Source of the DNA: Solirubrobacteraceae bacterium
GTDB taxonomy: Bacteria; Actinomycetota; Thermoleophilia; Solirubrobacterales; Solirubrobacteraceae
Direction of reading: 5' to 3'
Assembly (NCBI GenBank): GCA_016463765.1
Contig: JAEMQS010000031.1
Span: 1-46,622 of the forward strand
Length of the DNA: 46,622 nucleotides
The position numbers and the translations under genes were made by a program. The notes beneath the pieces were generated by a model, which was given only the letters and a program-made list of their open reading frames with translations, searched no databases and was not told the origin of the DNA. The first letter of the stretch is position 1; every line of letters begins with the position of its first letter. Positions 7,430 to 15,737 of the stretch are shown in pieces.

Positions 7430-9193
7430 GTGCTCGAAACGCGTTTCTATCGCGTCGGGCTGCTGCCGGTCGCGCTGGTCCTGATCGTGGTCGCGTTCTC
7501 GCTGCAGGAGCCACCACGCTCGGTCCGGACGACGCTCGCCGCCGACGCGTTCAGCGGCACGCGCGCCATGGCCACACTCGACCGGCTGGCCGATGCGTAC
7601 CCGGTCCGCCGTCCGGGCGACGTCGCCGACGACCAGCTCGGCCAGCGCGTGGCGGGCGACCTGCGGACCGCGCGGTTCTCCGTGCGCGAGGAGATCCACA
7701 GCGCACGGACGATCGACGGCACCCGTGACCTACGGCTGGTGATCGGCGAGCGGACAGGGACGTCGAGCCAGCGGATCGTAGTCGTCGCCCACCGGGACGC
7801 TGCTGGACCGGGGGCTCGGGCCGAGCTCTCGGGGACGGCGGCGCTCCTGGAGCTCGCGCGCGTCGTGGGCGCCCCCAGGCGGACGTCGAAGACCCTCATG
7901 CTCGTGTCGACCAGCGGCGGCAGCGGCGGCGCGGCGGGGGCGATCGAGCTCGCCCGTCAGCTGGCGGGCCAGGACGTGTCGGCCGTGCTCGTCCTGGGAG
8001 CCCTCGCCGCGGATGAGCTGCGGCGCCCGACGGTCGTCCCCTGGTCGAACGGCCTGGGCATCGCGCCGCTGCAGCTGCGCCGCACCGTCGAGAGCGCGTT
8101 GCGCACCGAGACGGGCCTGGCCGCCAGCCAGCCGCGCGCGCTGAGCCAGACCGGCCGCTACGCCGTCCCGGGCACCCTCGGGGAGCAGGGGCCGCTCGTG
8201 GCGGCCGGGCTGCCCGCCGTCCTGCTGTCGGCCTCCGGCGAGGCGCCGCCGCCCGCCGACGCCGAGGTCTCGCCCGCCCGGATGCAGAGCTTCGGCCGCA
8301 CCGCCCTGCGGGTGGTCACCGCGCTCGACAACGGGCCGGCGATCCGCAACGACCACAGCCCGAGCGTCGTCGTCCAGGGCAAGGTCATCCCCGCGTGGGC
8401 GCCTCGGCTGCTGCTCGGGGTGCTGCTCCTGCCTCCGCTGCTGGCCCTCGTCGACGCCTTCGCCCGGGCACGCCGTCAGCGCACCGAGATCGGACCGTGG
8501 ATCACGTGGACGCTGCTGGCCGCCGTGCCGTTCGTGGCCGCGGCGCTGATCGCGCGTCTGATCGGACTGGCGGGCCTGCTGCCGGTTGCTCCGGCGGCAC
8601 CGGCGCCCATCAGCACCGTGCCGGCCGCCGTCGGTGCGCTCGTCGGGGTAGCCCTGGCCGGGCTGCTCGCGGCCGCCGCTGTGCGCTTCCCGCGCCGCAC
8701 TGTGATGCGCACGGTCGGTGGCGACGCGGCGGCGCCCGGGGCGGCGGTCGGCGCGCTGCTCGTCCTGTGGGCCGTGACCTTCGTCCTGTGGTTCCTGAAC
8801 CCGTTCAGCGCCGCGCTGCTGATCCCGGCGCTGCACGTCTGGCTGTTCGCGCTCATGCCGGAGTTCCGCCCGCCGCGCGCGTGGGGCCTGACGCTGTGCG
8901 CGGTGCTCGCGGTGCCGGCCGTCGCACTGGGCGCGTGGGTCGCGGCGACGTTCGGCCTCGACCCGGTCGACCTGGCGTGGACGGCGCTGATGAGCATCGC
9001 CGGCGGCCACGCGTCGCCGGTCGGCTGGCTGCTGTGGAGCGTCGCGGCGGGCGCCGTGGTCTCGGGTGTCGCGATCGCGTGGCGCGGCCGGGCCCACGCC
9101 GGTGACGAGGACGTGGAGATCACGATGCGCGGGCCGCGGTCCTACGCGGGCCCGGGATCCCTCGGCGGCGTGGAGTCCGCCCTGCGGCGATGA
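7430..9193 (+). CDS. Multi-pass membrane protein with a degenerate M28 peptidase-like extracytoplasmic domain
   Basis: Encodes 587 residues. One TM helix (about 9-25) leads into an extracytoplasmic domain (about 35-320) with the outline of M28 aminopeptidases: RIVVVAHRD (His121) where the family has GAHYDS, then GARAELSGTAALLELA (128-143) aligning with the family's GAnDnaSGvaalLEla. The metal-bridging aspartate is absent there, and STSGGSGGAAGA (160-171) replaces the usual EExGxxGS, so the catalytic glutamates are gone too. The C-terminal third (about 330-560) is hydrophobic with several TM helices. A binding or scaffold role is more likely than proteolysis. Its TGA overlaps the ATG of the sortase gene, so the two are probably made together. 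The GTG start gives the TM helix directly. Confidence 0.8.
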   Translation: MLETRFYRVGLLPVALVLIVVAFSLQEPPRSVRTTLAADAFSGTRAMATLDRLADAYPVRRPGDVADDQLGQRVAGDLRTARFSVREEIHSARTIDGTRDLRLVIGERTGTSSQRIVVVAHRDAAGPGARAELSGTAALLELARVVGAPRRTSKTLMLVSTSGGSGGAAGAIELARQLAGQDVSAVLVLGALAADELRRPTVVPWSNGLGIAPLQLRRTVESALRTETGLAASQPRALSQTGRYAVPGTLGEQGPLVAAGLPAVLLSASGEAPPPADAEVSPARMQSFGRTALRVVTALDNGPAIRNDHSPSVVVQGKVIPAWAPRLLLGVLLLPPLLALVDAFARARRQRTEIGPWITWTLLAAVPFVAAALIARLIGLAGLLPVAPAAPAPISTVPAAVGALVGVALAGLLAAAAVRFPRRTVMRTVGGDAAAPGAAVGALLVLWAVTFVLWFLNPFSAALLIPALHVWLFALMPEFRPPRAWGLTLCAVLAVPAVALGAWVAATFGLDPVDLAWTALMSIAGGHASPVGWLLWSVAAGAVVSGVAIAWRGRAHAGDEDVEITMRGPRSYAGPGSLGGVESALRR

Positions 9194-9963
9194 CCACGCG
9201 CGAGACGTTCCATCAACTCGGCACGGTCCTGGTGATCGCCGGCGTGCTGCTGGTGGCCGACGCGATCGCGACGATCGCGTGGCAGGAGCCGATCTCGGCG
9301 ATCTACGCCGGCATCACGCAGGAGGCGCTCGCGGGCGACCTCGAGCAGCTCGAGGAGGCCAAGCCGACGGTCGTCGAGACCCGGGCGCTGGAACAGCTCG
9401 CGAGCAGCACGCGGCGGATGGCGTTCCTCGGCAGGTCGCTGCGGCGTGAGGCCGATCCCGGCGAGGCCATCGGCCGCATCACCGCCAAGAGCGGGCGGAT
9501 CGACTCCGTCATCGTCGAGGGCACCGACCCCGCGGAGCTGCGCAAGGGGCCCGGGCTCTACGAGTCGACCGTGTACCCGGGCGTGGGCGGCACGACGGCG
9601 ATCGCCGGCCACCGCACGACCTACGGGGCGCCGTTCCGGCACATCGACAAGATAAGCCCAGGCGACCGGATCCTCGTCGAGATGCCCTACGGGCGGTTCG
9701 TCTACCGGGTGCAGGAGCGCAAGATCGTCGCGCCGACGGCCGTCGAGGTCATCAAGAACGTCGGCTACGACCGGCTCGTCCTCACCGCGTGTCACCCGCT
9801 GTACAGCGCGGCGAAGCGGATCGTCGTCTTCGCCCGGCAGATCTCGGCGGAGCCGCGCGGTGCGGCCAGGGGCGGCGCGCCACTGCCCGCGCCGGGCGGG
9901 AAACCCCGGCGTTTGCAGGACTCTGGGCTCAGCGAGGACGCCCCCGTAGGGGCTGGACCGTAG
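9190..9963 (+). CDS. Class E-like sortase
   Basis: Encodes 257 residues. An N-terminal TM anchor (about 10-28) precedes a linker and a sortase beta-barrel (about 95-220). The catalytic residues are visible: His141 in AIAGHRTTYGAPF, Cys201 in LVLTACHP and Arg210 in AAKRIVVF. The TACHP context fits the SrtE group of high-GC actinobacteria, which joins C-terminal sorting signals to the cell wall or to pilin subunits. The start ATG overlaps the upstream stop (ATGA). No protein in this window ends in a recognisable sorting signal (LPXTG/LAXTG, TM helix, basic tail), so its substrates must be encoded elsewhere. The C-terminal 45 residues are low-complexity and may be disordered. Confidence 0.9.
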   Translation: MTTRETFHQLGTVLVIAGVLLVADAIATIAWQEPISAIYAGITQEALAGDLEQLEEAKPTVVETRALEQLASSTRRMAFLGRSLRREADPGEAIGRITAKSGRIDSVIVEGTDPAELRKGPGLYESTVYPGVGGTTAIAGHRTTYGAPFRHIDKISPGDRILVEMPYGRFVYRVQERKIVAPTAVEVIKNVGYDRLVLTACHPLYSAAKRIVVFARQISAEPRGAARGGAPLPAPGGKPRRLQDSGLSEDAPVGAGP

Positions 9964-10105
9964 GTCGGACGTCCAGGGTCAGCGCACACGCGCATGGACA
10001 CTCGGCCGAGGGGGAACCACCCCTGATCAATCGGCCCCCCGCCAAGGTCGATAGGGACACCACCAAGGCAGGGGTGCGGGACCTCAGCCGAAGGCAGGGA
10101 AGAAG
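9964..10105 (+). other. 142-nt leader with several potential hairpins before the FlgM-like ORF
   Basis: No protein is apparent. Potential RNA stems: GGGG/CCCC around GAACCA (about 10010-10023); a 7-bp stem ATCGGCC/GGTCGAT with a 9-nt loop (about 10028-10050); and CACC/GGTG further down. A good ribosome-binding site (GGCAGGGAAGAAG) ends the leader directly before ATG 10106. I compared it by memory with c-di-GMP, c-di-AMP and TPP riboswitch consensus strings and none fits convincingly. Confidence 0.35.
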
Positions 10106-10312
10106 ATGAGTGTTCAAGAGTTGAAGCGACGCGTGGCCGATGACGGCTACGACGTCGACCCACGCCTGGTCGCAGAGGCATTGCTGCGACGCAACGGACT
10201 GGACGCGATCGCAGGGGCGATCGCGGGCAGGCCGCTTCTCAATGACGGTGGTCGTAGCCGCGCAGCGGGTGCGAGCTCCCGGCGAGGCGGGCCAGGCCTG
10301 GCCCCGAGCTGA
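10106..10312 (+). CDS. Small FlgM-like protein (possible anti-sigma factor domain)
   Basis: Encodes 68 residues with a strong purine-rich Shine-Dalgarno before the ATG. The N-terminal part, [25 protein letters not shown] (residues 3-27), matches the pattern of the C-terminal sigma-binding half of FlgM (helix, short turn with YxVDP, helix with VAEALL). No flagellar genes are nearby. The last 25 codons overlap the 3' end of convergent thiL by 74 bp and look like low-complexity Ser/Gly/Arg, so the functional part is probably residues 1-50. It could regulate an alternative sigma factor or simply be an orphan FlgM-fold protein. The homology is weak and made by eye. Confidence 0.5.
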   Translation: MSVQELKRRVADDGYDVDPRLVAEALLRRNGLDAIAGAIAGRPLLNDGGRSRAAGASSRRGGPGLAPS

Positions 10313-11186
10313 CGCGTCCGACCCACCGCAGGTGCGGTGCCGCGGCCTCGGCCTCGGCCTGCCGCTGCGGTGGGATGCACGCGAGCAGCTCGTAGTCCTC
10401 GCCGCCGGTCACCGCGAACTCGCCGGGCACGACCCCCAGGTGCTCCGCGACGTTCGCGACGCCGCCGGCCAGCGGCACCGCTGCGAGGTCCAGCTCGAGC
10501 GTGGCGCCGCTCGCTTCGGCGACGTGCCCGGCATCGGCTGCGAGGCCGTCGGACAGGTCGATCATCGCCGTCGCCCCCGCGGCGGCCAGTTTCCGCCCCT
10601 CGGAGAGCCGTGGCCGGGGCCGCAGGTACGCGTCGGTGAGCGCCTGCGGCCCGGTCGCGCGGCCGTCGAGGATTGCGAGGCCCGCGGCGCTCGCGCCGAG
10701 CGGGCCGGTGACGCCGACGAGGTCGCCGGGCTGCGCACCCCCGCGGGTCACGAGGTCCTCGGGTGAGGCGGCCCAGCCGACCACGGTGACGGCGAGGGAC
10801 AGCGCCGGGGCAGCGGTGACGTCGCCGCCGATGACGGCGACGCCGGTTTCGGCCGCCAGCGCCGCCATGCCGCGGGCGAGGTCGAGGACGTCGTCGTCGG
10901 CCAGCTCGGCGGGCAGCCCGAGGGCGACGTAGGCCTCCCCGGCGCCGGCGCCCATCGCCGCGAGATCGGAGAGCGCCCCGGCGAGCGCGCGCCACCCGGC
11001 GTCGTACGGGGCGGTGTGGCCCGGCCCCAGGCGGAAGTGCACGCCGTCGACCATCTGGTCGATCGAGGTGACGGCGACTCCGGTCCCACGGACCACGGCG
11101 GCGTCGTCACCCGACCCGATCACCACGCGATCGTGCGGCGCGGGCAGCAGCTCGCGCAGTCGGGCGATCAGTGAGAACTCATCCAC
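10239..11186 (-). CDS. thiL: Thiamine-monophosphate kinase
   Basis: Encodes 315 residues, normal for ThiL, which phosphorylates thiamine monophosphate to the active diphosphate using ATP in the cytoplasm. It belongs to the PurM/AIRS fold. Seen: GSGDDAAVV (24-32, metal/ATP site), [13 protein letters not shown] (39-51), GGDVTAAP (120-127), [14 protein letters not shown] (208-221) and [10 protein letters not shown] near the C-terminus. Start is GTG at 11184-11186. It lies 27 nt downstream of infA on the same strand, so the two are probably co-transcribed. No other thiamine gene is in the window. Confidence 0.95.
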   Translation of the reverse strand: MDEFSLIARLRELLPAPHDRVVIGSGDDAAVVRGTGVAVTSIDQMVDGVHFRLGPGHTAPYDAGWRALAGALSDLAAMGAGAGEAYVALGLPAELADDDVLDLARGMAALAAETGVAVIGGDVTAAPALSLAVTVVGWAASPEDLVTRGGAQPGDLVGVTGPLGASAAGLAILDGRATGPQALTDAYLRPRPRLSEGRKLAAAGATAMIDLSDGLAADAGHVAEASGATLELDLAAVPLAGGVANVAEHLGVVPGEFAVTGGEDYELLACIPPQRQAEAEAAAPHLRWVGRVSSGPGLARLAGSSHPLRGYDHRH

Positions 11187-11213
11187 GGCCGCGTGCTCCG
11201 CGGGCCACAGCGA

Positions 11214-11432
11214 CTACCTATGGCGGTAGACGATGCGCGCGCGGTCGAGGTCGTACGGCGACAGCTCGACGCGGACCCGGTCGCCCGGGAGGATGCGGAT
11301 GCGGAACCGGCGCATCTTGCCGGCGACGTGGCCGAGGACCATGTGATCGTTGTCCAGCTTGACGCGGAACATCGCGTTGGGGAGGGCCTCGACGACCTCG
11401 CCCTCGAATTCGACCTTTTCTTCCTTGGACAT
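11214..11432 (-). CDS. infA: Translation initiation factor IF-1
   Basis: Encodes 72 residues, the canonical IF-1 length: a single OB-fold that binds the ribosomal A site. Seen: [60 protein letters not shown] pattern and the C-terminal [10 protein letters not shown] (normally GRIVYR). In most bacteria infA sits in the ribosomal-protein operon with rpmJ, rpsM and rpsK. Here it stands between a penicillin-binding protein gene and thiL, so it is either a relocated single copy or a paralogue. A TAGCCT -10-like hexamer (11442-11447, minus) lies 9 nt before the ATG, and no Shine-Dalgarno is evident. Confidence 0.95.
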   Translation of the reverse strand: MSKEEKVEFEGEVVEALPNAMFRVKLDNDHMVLGHVAGKMRRFRIRILPGDRVRVELSPYDLDRARIVYRHR

Positions 11433-11467
11433 GCGGAGTCGAGGCTAGCAGCGCCGCGCGCCGCGGG

Positions 11468-13639
11468 TCACTCGCCGGCGCCGGTGCCCCCGGCGGTGCC
11501 GTCGCCCGGGGTCACGGTCTCCTGCGGCGCGGGGGACGCGGGCACCTCCTGCGGCGGGGTCTCATACGCGTCGTCGTTGAACGTCGCGCCGCCGTTGCCT
11601 CCGGTGCCGGTGCCCGCGCCGGTCTCGTAGTCCTGCGCGGCTTGGGTGCCGCCGTTGCGGTCGTACTCCTCGTCGCCGGTGCCGCCGCTCTGCTTCTGGT
11701 AGGTGCCGGAGAAGCTCTGGCCCTGGAACGGCACCTTGGGCTGGGGGAAGTCGCCGCAGTAGTCGCGCTTGGCGACCTTCATGTAGTCGCCCCAGATCTC
11801 CGCGGGGAACGTGCCGCCGGCGACGGGACCGCCGAAGTACGTCGACGTCATCTCGATCTGCTTGTCGGGGTAGCCGACCCACGTCGAGGTCGCCAGGCGG
11901 GGCGTGTAGCCGACGAACCAGGCGTCGCGGTGGTTGTCCGTCGTGCCCGTCTTGCCGGCCGCCGGGCAGCCGATCTGCGCCTTGCCGCCGGTGCCGCCGG
12001 TGATGTTCTGCTTGAGGATCTTCGTGATCTCGTAGACCTCACCGTCGGTGAACGCCTTGTGCCGCCGGGGCTTGGTCAGGTCGTCGACCTCGCCGTCGGG
12101 GAACGTCACCTTCGTGATCGCCTTGGGCTTGTTGCGCCAGCCGCCGGAGGCGAGCGTCGCGTAGGCGTTGGCCATCTCCAGCGGGGAGACGCCGTTCTCC
12201 AGGCCGCCCAGGCCCTCGGCGGGGAAGGAGTTCAGCTTGCTCTTGATCCCCATGTCGCGGGCGGCCTGCGTGACGTTGTCCGGGCCGACGTCGAGGTCGA
12301 GCTGCATGTACACCGAGTTGTCCGACGCGAGCGTGGCGCGCACGAGGTTCATGCTGCCGCCGTACGAGTTCGAGTACGTCTTGACCTCGATGGGCCCGTA
12401 GCGCGGGTCGTTGAGCTTCAGCGGCTTGGAGGTGTAGCTCGTCGACGCCGGGTTGATGCCCTTCGCGACGGCTGCCATGAGCACCATGGTCTTGAAGGTC
12501 GATCCCGGCTGGCGGGTGCCCTGGGCGGCGAGGTTGAACTTGCGGTCCTTGTACTGGGCGGACGTCGCCATCGCGCGGATGTAGCCGTTGCGCGGGTCGA
12601 TCGACACGATCGCCGACGACGGCGCGCCCGAGAAGTTCAGGCGCCCGGCGATGGCCTTGCGCGCGGCCTGCTGGAGCTTGAGGTCGATCGTGGTCTTGAT
12701 CGACAGGCCGCCCTGGCGGACCTTCTCGACGCCGTAGCGGTCGATGAGCTCCTGCTTGACGTAGTCGAAGAAAAAGCCCTCGCGGCGCTCGGTGTAGTAC
12801 TTGCTGGGCTTGACGCCGAGCTCCATCGCCTTCGTGCGCTCGGCGGTCTCCTTCTTGATCATGCCCTCCTCGGCCATCTGGTCGAGCACGTCGTTGCGAC
12901 GGGCGATCGCCTTCTCGGGCGCGCGGAACGGGCTGTACGCCGACGGGGCCTGCGGCAGGCCGGCGAGCATCGCGGACTCGTGGAGCTTGAGGTCCGCGGC
13001 GGGCTTGTCGAAGTACGTGCGGGCAGCCGCCTGCACGCCGACGGCCGTGACGCCGCCCTCGGTGCCGTACGGCACCGAGTTGATGTACTTGGCGAGGATC
13101 CAGGCCTTGCCCTCGCGGCCGGGGTGCGCGTTCTCGAGCTCCTCGGCGAGCTTCGCCTCACGGATCTTGCGCTCGAAGGTGCGCTCGTTGTCGCGGTACA
13201 GCGCGCGGACGAGCTGCATCGTGAGCGTCGAGCCGCCCTCCACCGTCTTGCCCGACTGGATGTTCTTCACGCCGGCGCGGACGACGCCCTCGAAGTCGAC
13301 GCCCTTGTGGTCGTAGAAGCGCCGGTCCTCGATCGCGATCGTCGCGTTCTTCATGTTCTGCGGGATCTCCCGCGACTTGATCGGCCGGCGCAGCACGCTC
13401 GACTCGATGAAGCCCAGGCGCGTGCCGTCGGCGGCGTACACGACGCTCGTGGTGCCCGGGTCCTGCGGCTTGAGCTCGCGGAGGTCCGGCGCGCTCTGCG
13501 CGATGCCCACGACCCAGGCCACCGCGCCGAGGCCGCTGAGCGCGAGCAGCGTGACGAACACCCCGAGGACGAGGAAGGCGGGCTTGGAGGCGCCACCACG
13601 TTGACGGCGGCGGCGCAGGCGGTCACGGCGAGCGGACAT
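11468..13639 (-). CDS. Class A penicillin-binding protein (transglycosylase/transpeptidase)
   Basis: Encodes 723 residues. A short basic cytoplasmic tail and TM helix (about 20-48) precede a GT51 transglycosylase domain with AIEDRRFYDHKGVD (catalytic Glu104) and GGSTLTMQLVR (136-145). The transpeptidase domain has all three motifs: STFK (nucleophile Ser380), SDN (439-441) and KTGT (563-566). It polymerises glycan strands and crosslinks peptides outside the membrane. The C-terminal 100 residues are rich in Gly, Thr, Pro and acidic residues and probably disordered, common in actinobacterial PBP1-type proteins. It lies upstream of infA and thiL. A TAGACT -10-like element at 13691-13696 (minus) would give a short untranslated leader. 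Confidence 0.95.
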   Translation of the reverse strand: MSARRDRLRRRRQRGGASKPAFLVLGVFVTLLALSGLGAVAWVVGIAQSAPDLRELKPQDPGTTSVVYAADGTRLGFIESSVLRRPIKSREIPQNMKNATIAIEDRRFYDHKGVDFEGVVRAGVKNIQSGKTVEGGSTLTMQLVRALYRDNERTFERKIREAKLAEELENAHPGREGKAWILAKYINSVPYGTEGGVTAVGVQAAARTYFDKPAADLKLHESAMLAGLPQAPSAYSPFRAPEKAIARRNDVLDQMAEEGMIKKETAERTKAMELGVKPSKYYTERREGFFFDYVKQELIDRYGVEKVRQGGLSIKTTIDLKLQQAARKAIAGRLNFSGAPSSAIVSIDPRNGYIRAMATSAQYKDRKFNLAAQGTRQPGSTFKTMVLMAAVAKGINPASTSYTSKPLKLNDPRYGPIEVKTYSNSYGGSMNLVRATLASDNSVYMQLDLDVGPDNVTQAARDMGIKSKLNSFPAEGLGGLENGVSPLEMANAYATLASGGWRNKPKAITKVTFPDGEVDDLTKPRRHKAFTDGEVYEITKILKQNITGGTGGKAQIGCPAAGKTGTTDNHRDAWFVGYTPRLATSTWVGYPDKQIEMTSTYFGGPVAGGTFPAEIWGDYMKVAKRDYCGDFPQPKVPFQGQSFSGTYQKQSGGTGDEEYDRNGGTQAAQDYETGAGTGTGGNGGATFNDDAYETPPQEVPASPAPQETVTPGDGTAGGTGAGE

Positions 13640-13693
13640 GACGGTGCAAGGAACACGCCGGAGTCACGATCGACCCGCGGCGAGCAGAAAAGT

Positions 13694-14485
13694 CTAGCCA
13701 GCAGCCGGGTTCGGCCCCGAGGGACCAGCTCCTGCGTCGTTCTCCGGCAGTAGGCGCGCCGCCCGCAGGCGGGTCAGGCACTGCGCGCGCAGCTCGCCTT
13801 CGGCCGCGAGTCGCTGGGCGGGCATCGTCGTGGGGCCGCTCACCACGAGCTTCACGGCGCCCTCGAGCACCATGTCCGCCACGCGCACCGAGGCGTGCCC
13901 CGCGGTTTCGTCGCGGAGCACCGTCACCGCGCGCTGCACGTCGGCCTCGGGCGGCAGCCACAGGACGACCTCGGTCCCGACCTCGGGGGAGATGATCGTG
14001 TCGTTGCGGACGATCGCCCCGATCATCTCCTTGTTCGGGACGATGACCCGCGCGTTGGCGGCGGTGCGGATGTACGTCGAGGTCAGCCGCACGTCCTCGA
14101 CGACGCCGGTGTGGTCGCCCACGGTGATCGCGTCACCGATGCGCACGGGCTGCGCGACGGCGAGCTGGACGCCGGCCAGCGCGTTGCCGAGCACCTGCTG
14201 GCTGGCGAAGCCGACGATGGCCGCGAGCAGGGCGGTGGAGGCCAGCAGGCTGCTCGTGACGCTGCTCAGCGCGTCGATCTGCGAGATCGCGACGAAGACG
14301 CCGAACGCCAGGATCACGGCGACGACGAGCCGCCGGATGACGTTGAAGCGCGTGGCCAGCACGGGGTCGACGCGGTCGCCCGCCATCGCGCCGGCATGGC
14401 CGAGCATGTTCCGCACGATGAGGGCCGCGGCCCCGGCCACCAGGAGGGCGACCCCGGCGGCGATGGCACCATCCACCCAGTCCAT
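13694..14485 (-). CDS. MscS-family mechanosensitive ion channel
   Basis: Encodes 263 residues with three TM helices (about 5-27, 45-65, 70-100) followed by the MscS beta domain. Seen: ASTALLAAIVGFASQQVLGNALAGVQLAVAQPVRIGDAI, the TM3 pore helix plus start of the beta domain (Gly/Ala-rich helix, FASQ, then RIGD), and EDVRLTSTYIRTAANARVIVPNKEMI. MscS channels release solutes on hypo-osmotic shock. The length is that of the small MscS subtype. The ATG at 14483-14485 shares CATG with the divergent PIG-V-like gene; a GTG three codons in is the alternative. A TACCGT hexamer 8 nt upstream may be the -10. Confidence 0.92.
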   Translation of the reverse strand: MDWVDGAIAAGVALLVAGAAALIVRNMLGHAGAMAGDRVDPVLATRFNVIRRLVVAVILAFGVFVAISQIDALSSVTSSLLASTALLAAIVGFASQQVLGNALAGVQLAVAQPVRIGDAITVGDHTGVVEDVRLTSTYIRTAANARVIVPNKEMIGAIVRNDTIISPEVGTEVVLWLPPEADVQRAVTVLRDETAGHASVRVADMVLEGAVKLVVSGPTTMPAQRLAAEGELRAQCLTRLRAARLLPENDAGAGPSGPNPAAG

Positions 14486-15737
14486 GACGCCTGACGGTAC
14501 CCCAGCCACCGCCCGTCCCCCCGTCGCCGCGCGGGTCCGCGCGGCGCTCGCCACACCCGCCTGGCGCGACGCGCTGACCGCGCTCGCCGCCTCCCGGCTG
14601 CTCGTCGTCGCGGCCGGGATGTTCGCGGCGGTGGTCTTCGGGTTCAGCGCGCGCGCCGAGGATTTCGACCCGGCCGGGCTGACGATCGGGTTGGGGTCGG
14701 TGGGCGACGTGGTCGCGGCGCCATTCGCCCGCTGGGACACGGTGTGGTTCCTGGCCATCGCCGGCGACGGCTACGACGGCGGGGCGCGTGCGGCGTTCTT
14801 CCCGCTGTACCCGCTGCTCGTGGGCGCGGTCGGGACGGTGCTGGGCAGCGACCTGATCGCGGGGGTCGTGGTGTCGCTCGTCGCGTTCACGGGCGCGCTC
14901 GTCGCGCTGCACCGCCTCGTCGCGCTGGACTTCGGCGACCGGGTCGCCCGCGGCGCGGTGCTCGCCGTCGCGTTCTTCCCGATGTCGTTCTTCCTGTCGG
15001 CGGTCTACAGCGAGGCGCTGTACCTCGCGCTGTCGGTCGGCGCGTTCCTCGCGGCCCGCAGCGGGCGCTGGGCGTGGGTCGGACTGCTCGGCGGGTGCGC
15101 GGCGGCGACGCGCAGCGCCGGGATCGTGCTCCTGCTGCCCCTGTTCATCGTCTGGTGGAAGCAGCGCGAGCGGCGGACGGTGGACCTCGCGTGGCTCGCG
15201 CTGGTGCCCGCGGGCCTGCTCGCGTACGTCGCCGGCCTGGAGATCGCCGGGCTCGACCCGCTCGCGCCGTTCGACGCCCAGGAGGTCTGGTTCCGCTCGT
15301 TCGCCGGGCCGTTCGTCGGCGCGTGGGACGGCGCGGTCGCCGCCTTCCAGGGGTCGCGTCAGCTGCTGTCCGGCGCCCGCGAGCCGGTGTACTTCACCGC
15401 CGCGGGCGGCGATCCTTACCTCGCCGCGCGGCACAACATCGAGCTCTTCGCGTGGCTCGTCCTGCTGCTGCCCGCGGTCGTCGGGGTCCTGCGGCGGCTG
15501 CCCATCGAGTACGGCGCCTACCTCGTCGCGGCACTGGCGCTGCCCCTGTCCTACCCGGTCGCGCCGCAGCCGCTGATGTCGTTCCCGCGCTTTGCCTGCG
15601 TGCTGTTCCCGCTCGCGATCTGGGCGGCGCTGTGGTGCGACGGGCACCGCTGGCGCGGGCGTGTCCTGCTCGGCGCGGGCGCGGTCGGATTGGCCGTCTA
15701 CACAGGAATCTTCGCGACGTGGCACTGGACCGCCTGA
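14484..15737 (+). CDS. PIG-V-like membrane mannosyltransferase family protein
   Basis: Encodes 417 residues with about ten TM helices. The diagnostic region PFARWDTVWFLAIAGDGYDGGARAAFFPLYPLLV is split by the first lumenal loop: ARWDxxWF/AxxGY then AFFPLYPLL is the pattern of the PIG-V (GPI mannosyltransferase 2-like) family in actinobacteria, GT-C enzymes using a polyprenyl-linked sugar outside the membrane. Later landmarks are FFPMSFFLSAVYSEALYLAL and ATRSAGIVLLLP. The ATG at 14484-14486 overlaps the start codon of the divergent mscS gene. The HAD gene begins 19 bp before its stop, so they form an operon. The actual acceptor (lipid, glycan or protein) is unknown. Confidence 0.85.
   Translation: MTPDGTPATARPPVAARVRAALATPAWRDALTALAASRLLVVAAGMFAAVVFGFSARAEDFDPAGLTIGLGSVGDVVAAPFARWDTVWFLAIAGDGYDGGARAAFFPLYPLLVGAVGTVLGSDLIAGVVVSLVAFTGALVALHRLVALDFGDRVARGAVLAVAFFPMSFFLSAVYSEALYLALSVGAFLAARSGRWAWVGLLGGCAAATRSAGIVLLLPLFIVWWKQRERRTVDLAWLALVPAGLLAYVAGLEIAGLDPLAPFDAQEVWFRSFAGPFVGAWDGAVAAFQGSRQLLSGAREPVYFTAAGGDPYLAARHNIELFAWLVLLLPAVVGVLRRLPIEYGAYLVAALALPLSYPVAPQPLMSFPRFACVLFPLAIWAALWCDGHRWRGRVLLGAGAVGLAVYTGIFATWHWTA

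Noticed and set aside
9964..10105. A known riboswitch (c-di-GMP-I, c-di-AMP or TPP) before the FlgM-like ORF
   Set aside because: The conserved strings of these classes as I recall them are not present. Only generic hairpins can be supported.
13830..14483. N-terminal extension of the PIG-V-like gene across the mscS locus
   Set aside because: The frame is open but is a Ser/Thr/Arg-rich shadow of mscS. The membrane-protein sequence begins only after the ATG at 14484.
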